DNA from: Baylisascaris procyonis
Taxonomy: Eukaryota > Nematoda > Chromadorea > Rhabditida > Ascarididae
Assembly (NCBI GenBank): GCA_037389465.1
Contig: JAZARR010000008.1
Span: 1,302,001-1,366,000 of the forward strand
Direction of reading: 5' to 3'
Length of the DNA stretch: 64,000 bases
Part shown: piece by piece, positions 59,918-64,000 of the stretch
Numbering within the stretch: the stretch's first letter is position 1
How the letters are laid out: each line of letters begins with the position of its first letter
Position numbers and translations under genes: made by a program
The notes under the pieces: model-generated
The model's database searches: none
Told to the model about the DNA's origin: nothing
The model's input: only the letters and a program-made list of their open reading frames with translations

Positions 59918-61505
59918 AAGTATTAAACATATATCGAGTCTCAGTCGTTCCTTGTATAAGTTCTTCCCTCGAGCGAGTCAAATATATTAATTTGGAAGCT
60001 TACAGACTAGCTTATGGAAAGAACGATAATTTTGTCGCTGATGGTTGGACGGATGCGGGTGTGCGGGGCGTTCTGCTCACATTTCTGTCTTCTATGTGTT
60101 GTTGAAGTTGTTTAAGCGTATTTATTTCTAAAAGTCTGCTGCAATGCAGACAATCCAACAACGAGTATATATTTATGTGCGTGCGTGATATAGAACAAAA
60201 GAAGGTATATGATCGAACTGTATATGTACTATGATGTGGTCAACCTTTTCATCGAAAATATTCTTGCTTGAAGGCGTTCTCTGTTCTTTAATATGGCGTT
60301 ACACTGTGCTGACTGTTATTTTTAAGATTTGTATGTTTTACTTGCTAAAAAGGATAGGTGTTTGCTGATATGTGTATATTATATGCTATATGATCCAATG
60401 GTATCTTTTTTTTCCATGTGGAAATGTGATTATATTTGATGATCTGTTCGATTAGGTGTCACATCAGTTCATAGTTATTAAATGAATGGGAACAATTTGA
60501 ACATTTTTCGTGAATTGTAGCAGTGATTTTTTCAGTGGTCACGAATATAAGCAATTTTAGTTTTTTAAAGCTTCGTTCCTTTCCTAGAAGATATTTTCTG
60601 CTGATAATCCTTCCTACGGGAATCAGCTGAGGCGATTAGTCTTGGTTATCGGTGATATTTTATTCTGCCCTGATGAATAGCATCACAGATGGAACATTTC
60701 AGGGCATTTTGCCTCCAACTGAGTTTTGGTTATCTATGATATTTTATTCTGCCCTGATGACTAGCATAACGGACGAAACATTTCAGGGCATTTTGCCTCC
60801 AACTGAGTTTTGGTTACCGGTGATGTTTTATTCGATTTCAGGCATTTCTGTATTTAGTTTGCTATTTTTCTGGTCAAAGAGGCAATTTTTTTTGGCTCCA
60901 TCTCTCTTTCACTGTTAAAACATATGTATTGCAGTCCTTTTGCCCATTGCTGTATTGATCAAAATCAGCGAACAGACTGTGATGTATGTACGCGTTAGAT
61001 CGTCCACAGTGCACTTTGGCAAAAGAAATTTGCAAAAGCGTGCAAAAAGATCTTTGCACACCAAACTGAAATTCATCATATAAGTCACACTTTTCTACGT
61101 TCCATAGAGTTGCATTGAGTTCCAAACAGACGTAATATAAATGCTAATGCAAGAGGGTTTGGGTTTAGTTTTATTTCAAAAATCTTTTTTTGGTATTATT
61201 TTAAAAGAGACAGATTAAAAATTAATTTAAAATTTTTATAGATGAATAAGGGAAACGTCGAGGTGCACGACAATAATTACTCCTACTAAATAGTGAAAAA
61301 TATTTGTTTTTCTTGAAATAATTGTGCTATCGTTGCATAATCGACCGGAAATTACGCTTAATAAAGATTGATGTGACACACTGCAGGGAAACGTATAAGT
61401 GTGCAAATACAGCTAACGTCGCACCTCCTCCTCCCCCATCTCACTATCTGCATTCATGTGTTTTTGAAACCTTTTTTTTGGGGGTGGTCAGTTTTGTATT
61501 TGCAG
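59918..61505. other. Region downstream of PARG
   Basis: It presumably starts with the PARG 3' UTR, though no canonical AATAAA was seen close to the stop. The one clear element is the 84-bp tandem repeat at 60643-60835. Otherwise it is AT-rich without recognised coding. Confidence 0.45.
60643..60835. repeat. 84-bp tandem repeat, two full copies plus a partial third
   Basis: Units start at 60653, 60737 and 60821, each opening TGAT(A/G)TTTTATTC. The two full copies differ at only a handful of positions. The period is 28 codons, so an 88-codon open frame (60652-60918) runs through it with an imperfect 28-residue repeat. I see no start context, splice signals or family match and treat it as non-coding unless expression shows otherwise. 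Confidence 0.9.
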
Positions 61506-61716
61506 CGTATTTCGGCTCGTATTGTTGTCTCCACTCAATCGTTTCGTATATAATTCAGAAAAGGCTCTCAATGAGCAGCACTCGGCTCGCCTCGAGAGTG
61601 CCACTCCATCTCTGTTTCACCGCACCGTTCAACCTGTCCTACCTTCTAGTCCTGTCCGAACAATCTGGTCGTTGACGTGTGGTCCTTACCCGCCAATATC
61701 TACGAACCAGTCATGA
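61506..61716 (+). CDS. Orphan terminal-type exon, unknown product
   Basis: A TATTTGCAG acceptor at 61505 is followed by a frame of 69 codons ending at TGA, with higher G+C than its flanks. The peptide looks like a real hydrophilic tail (ALNEQHSARLESATPSLFHR, later PVLPSSPVRTIWSLTCGPYP). A second acceptor (TATAATTCAG) inside it would give a shorter version in the same frame or, with another phase, a different 38-residue tail. It might be a 3' exon of PARG or of an unseen gene. No upstream exon with the needed phase was established. Confidence 0.28.
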
Positions 61717-63310
61717 CGTTCACTCCTAGCGCACAATGTCGCAATCGTCGCTTTGATGTGATTTTAGAATTATAAGGCTTTATTCGGAAATATTTGATGT
61801 TAACTTTGTTGAGAATTTCTCTTTTACGCAATCAGAGTGGTGCGCTATGATCTGATGGCATTTTAGAATGAAATAATAGCATTCATCGATAGTCATGAAG
61901 TGTTTTAAATTTTTTTCTACGACTTTTGCGCACAGTTTGCTTTATTGCAACCTAGCCCTCGTTTACATCTATATTACTCGTGAATTTCTTTGGAGTGCAT
62001 TCGCTCATCGTCTATGTTTTTTCTTGAAGAATTGATGAGCATGGATTCTTGCTTGAGTTGTGGCGAAACAATGCATTTATCGTATACTCATTTTTTAGCT
62101 TTTTCTATTAGTTGTCATTGTATTTCTACCGTTTTTCTTATTAATACGGATCACATTTGCTTTCCTCTGACTATGATGATATTGAAATTGATGTTATTTA
62201 ATAGCATCATCCGTTTTACGTATCATTTCGTGCTTTCAATCCATAGTCATTGTATATGGTGGATTGTTTCTTGAGAACTGTTGTCAATGCGCTCGCAAAG
62301 GAATCGGATTTCGCCAACGCTGCAAAATATACGCCTTTTAGATAGCCATAAAAAAAGCAATCGAAGTTATTTTACTTGTATTCTCACCTATTTGTTATTC
62401 AGTTGTATAAAAATATAATCAGTTTCTTAATGTCACTCACTAATTGTTTCATTTCCTCAAACAATGAAATAAGTACGTATTATCTCACTTCGACATGAGC
62501 TTTTTTTTTGGTAAGAGAGAGAGATAACGACTATTCAAAAGAGCGCCATTACCTCAGAGACCCATTAGCGCAATTTTAATATCGATTTCATAAAATTCAT
62601 AAAAAGTTTCTATTTTCATTTTTATACTTGTGTAAAATTTTTTCACTTTTCAATTTCACTTATGTCTAAGATCAACAAATCCATTGAATAATTGGACTTT
62701 AAATATTGCCCAAAGTAAATTGCATTGTAAAATATAAATAACGGTGCTTATGATTGGTTGATTGATTAAAAACTCGTTTATTCATGTACAATTTATGATA
62801 TATGTGTACAACTAATAGAATAAACGGTTCGATTTTTAGATGAATGCCATCTGCGTTTTCTGTTTTATTTCGTCGATTTTGAGCATTCATCTCAAATTCG
62901 TGCATTCACAACTCGCATCAAGACTGCGGCCATATATATACCTACAAGAAAATAGTTTGTCGCCGCATCACAACGCATGGCAAAACTCTGGTACGGTCTC
63001 CGAGAAATTTTATGAAACGAATCGAATTGTATGTTAACGCGAGCGGTGTTTATTTCTTCCCATGGAATGTCAATTTTTTTTTTTTCAGCTACAAAGATAA
63101 ATTCTAAAGAACACTGCATGAAACATGAAACCATGAAATATATTTTTTCGGGGTTAGAGTTACTGTATTTTAATAAATTAGGCACTTATAATGCGTTGAA
63201 ATAAAAGGCTTTATCGCATATGCGTTGGTTGAATTCTATCATAGTGCTGATGATTTTAAATGATTTAAATGTATTGTCAATTACCTTGTTGTCTTGACCG
63301 ATTTTCTTTC
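61717..63310. other. AT-rich stretch with no recognised gene
   Basis: Only short open frames are present, none with family features or phase-linked splice sites. A frame at 61990-62274 has a CLSCGE motif but is otherwise T-rich and is not called. Confidence 0.45.
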
Positions 63311-63312
63311 AG
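63311..63312 (+). promoter_or_regulatory. Candidate (trans-)splice acceptor before the right-edge gene
   Basis: ATTTTCTTTCAG ends at 63312, 42 bases before the ATG at 63355. It is a textbook nematode acceptor with no coding exon recognised upstream, so it could be a spliced-leader site or the end of a 5' UTR intron. Confidence 0.4.
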
Positions 63313-63354
63313 CTAATCATCGTACACGAAACTATATCATCATAAGCCGGAAAT

Positions 63355-63793
63355 ATGAGTAGAACTTCTGGAAAGGTCAGAGGTCAAGGGTCTTTCTCTT
63401 CCAAATTGATTTGTATAAATGCAGTCATCATCTCTATGACCCGCACTTTTATATTCGTCTATTCAAAAATATCGAAAAGAAAATTTGCAGGTAAATTCCA
63501 AGGTGATATTGACGGTATCGACGAGAATTTCTTAAAGCAATCGGTAAGCATCAGAACCTTTTTTCTTACCATTTGTGCGGCTAGTGAATTTTTCGATTTT
63601 TTTCCACTTTCTATTTTTTTCAAATTGTTTATTTTTATCTCTACGTACGTGCACTTACACATCATATGTGTGTTTGTATGTGTGCATCTATGCCTGCCAG
63701 AAGAAAAGCGCATTGTTGATGAAATATTTGCGCTCAAAAGTTGATCTTCATTCGGCGTTCACATTACATCAATGCATCCATCGTCTTTCTTAT
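63355..63793 (+). CDS. Unrecognised gene, 5' end; probably continues past the right edge
   Basis: Three putative exons agree in phase: 63355-63382 (MSRTSGKVRG, donor AG|GTCAAG), 63491-63543 (acceptor TTTGCAG; KFQGDIDGIDENFLKQS; donor GTAAGC) and 63701-63793 (acceptor CTGCCAG; KKSALLMKYLRSKVDLHSAF and on to LSY; donor GTAAAT). The joined peptide is charged then helical, as in a small adaptor-like protein, but I do not recognise the family. The first donor could also be AAG|GTCAGA, which would break the phase of exon 2. No further exon is visible before base 64000. Confidence 0.35.
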
Positions 63794-64000
63794 GTAAATA
63801 ACTTTTGCGAGAGTCGATAGCACTTCGATGACATTTACACTTTTAAAATGCATTGATACCTTTAGAGTTACGCAATTTAAATCATATGTTTGCAAAAAAT
63901 CTATGAAAGCTAGTAAGATAGAATGACAGACATGGTGAATTGAATACATTTGTTAAAATCCGTAAAGAGTGCAAGCTTTTTAGAGTAGCCGGCTGCCTCC

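Noticed and set aside
60652..60918. 88-codon frame with a 28-residue repeat
   Set aside because: Better explained by the underlying 84-bp DNA repeat; kept only as a repeat and a finding.

Overview
This is a 64-kb piece of an AT-rich nematode genome. The evidence is eukaryotic exon-intron structure, short exons ending in TTTCAG/TTGCAG-type acceptors, very long introns in a channel gene, and proteins that match nematode families when exons are joined in phase. Exon boundaries were placed by eye, requiring splice signals, phase agreement and family alignment together. From memory, the SLO-1 pore residues look less derived than those of C. elegans. That hints at a non-rhabditid, perhaps spirurid, worm, but the species cannot be named from this window.

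Layout. (1) 777-12414, minus strand: the 5' nine exons of slo-1, the large-conductance calcium-activated potassium channel, from the start codon through S0-S6 and the pore; the rest lies beyond the left edge. A phase-neutral 84-bp candidate cassette exon sits in its second intron. (2) 12415-28630: a 16-kb intergenic or regulatory stretch with an (AT)29 microsatellite and two unexplained GC-richer islands. (3) 28631-33693, plus strand: a Pax2/5/8-type gene (relative of egl-38/pax-2) with a paired domain over three exons and an octapeptide. Its first exon and last three exons are inferred. (4) 33694-39743: no recognisable gene. (5) 39744-46876, minus strand: cytosolic 10-formyltetrahydrofolate dehydrogenase (ALDH1L, C. 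elegans alh-3), twelve exons and about 890 residues with all three domains; only the last 15 or so residues were not found. (6) 46877-50723: the shared upstream region between that gene and the next. (7) 50724-59917, plus strand: poly(ADP-ribose) glycohydrolase, thirteen exons and 682 residues, with an intact catalytic signature and two PCNA-interacting-peptide-like motifs. (8) 59918-64000: an 84-bp tandem repeat, one orphan terminal-type exon, and the first three putative exons of an unrecognised gene running off the right edge.

The four recognised genes do different jobs (neuromuscular excitability, developmental transcription, one-carbon metabolism, ADP-ribose turnover) and show no sign of operon structure. 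slo-1 and the Pax gene are divergent, the Pax gene and alh-3 are convergent, and alh-3 and PARG are divergent. I found no CRISPR array, bacterial operon, recognisable autonomous transposon, rRNA or tRNA. I did not find a convincing new biological system. The best second looks are the slo-1 cassette exon, the two PIP-like motifs of PARG, the inferred ends of the Pax gene, the quadruplex-capable intronic tracts and the islands at 21.7-22.1 kb and 25.6-26.3 kb.
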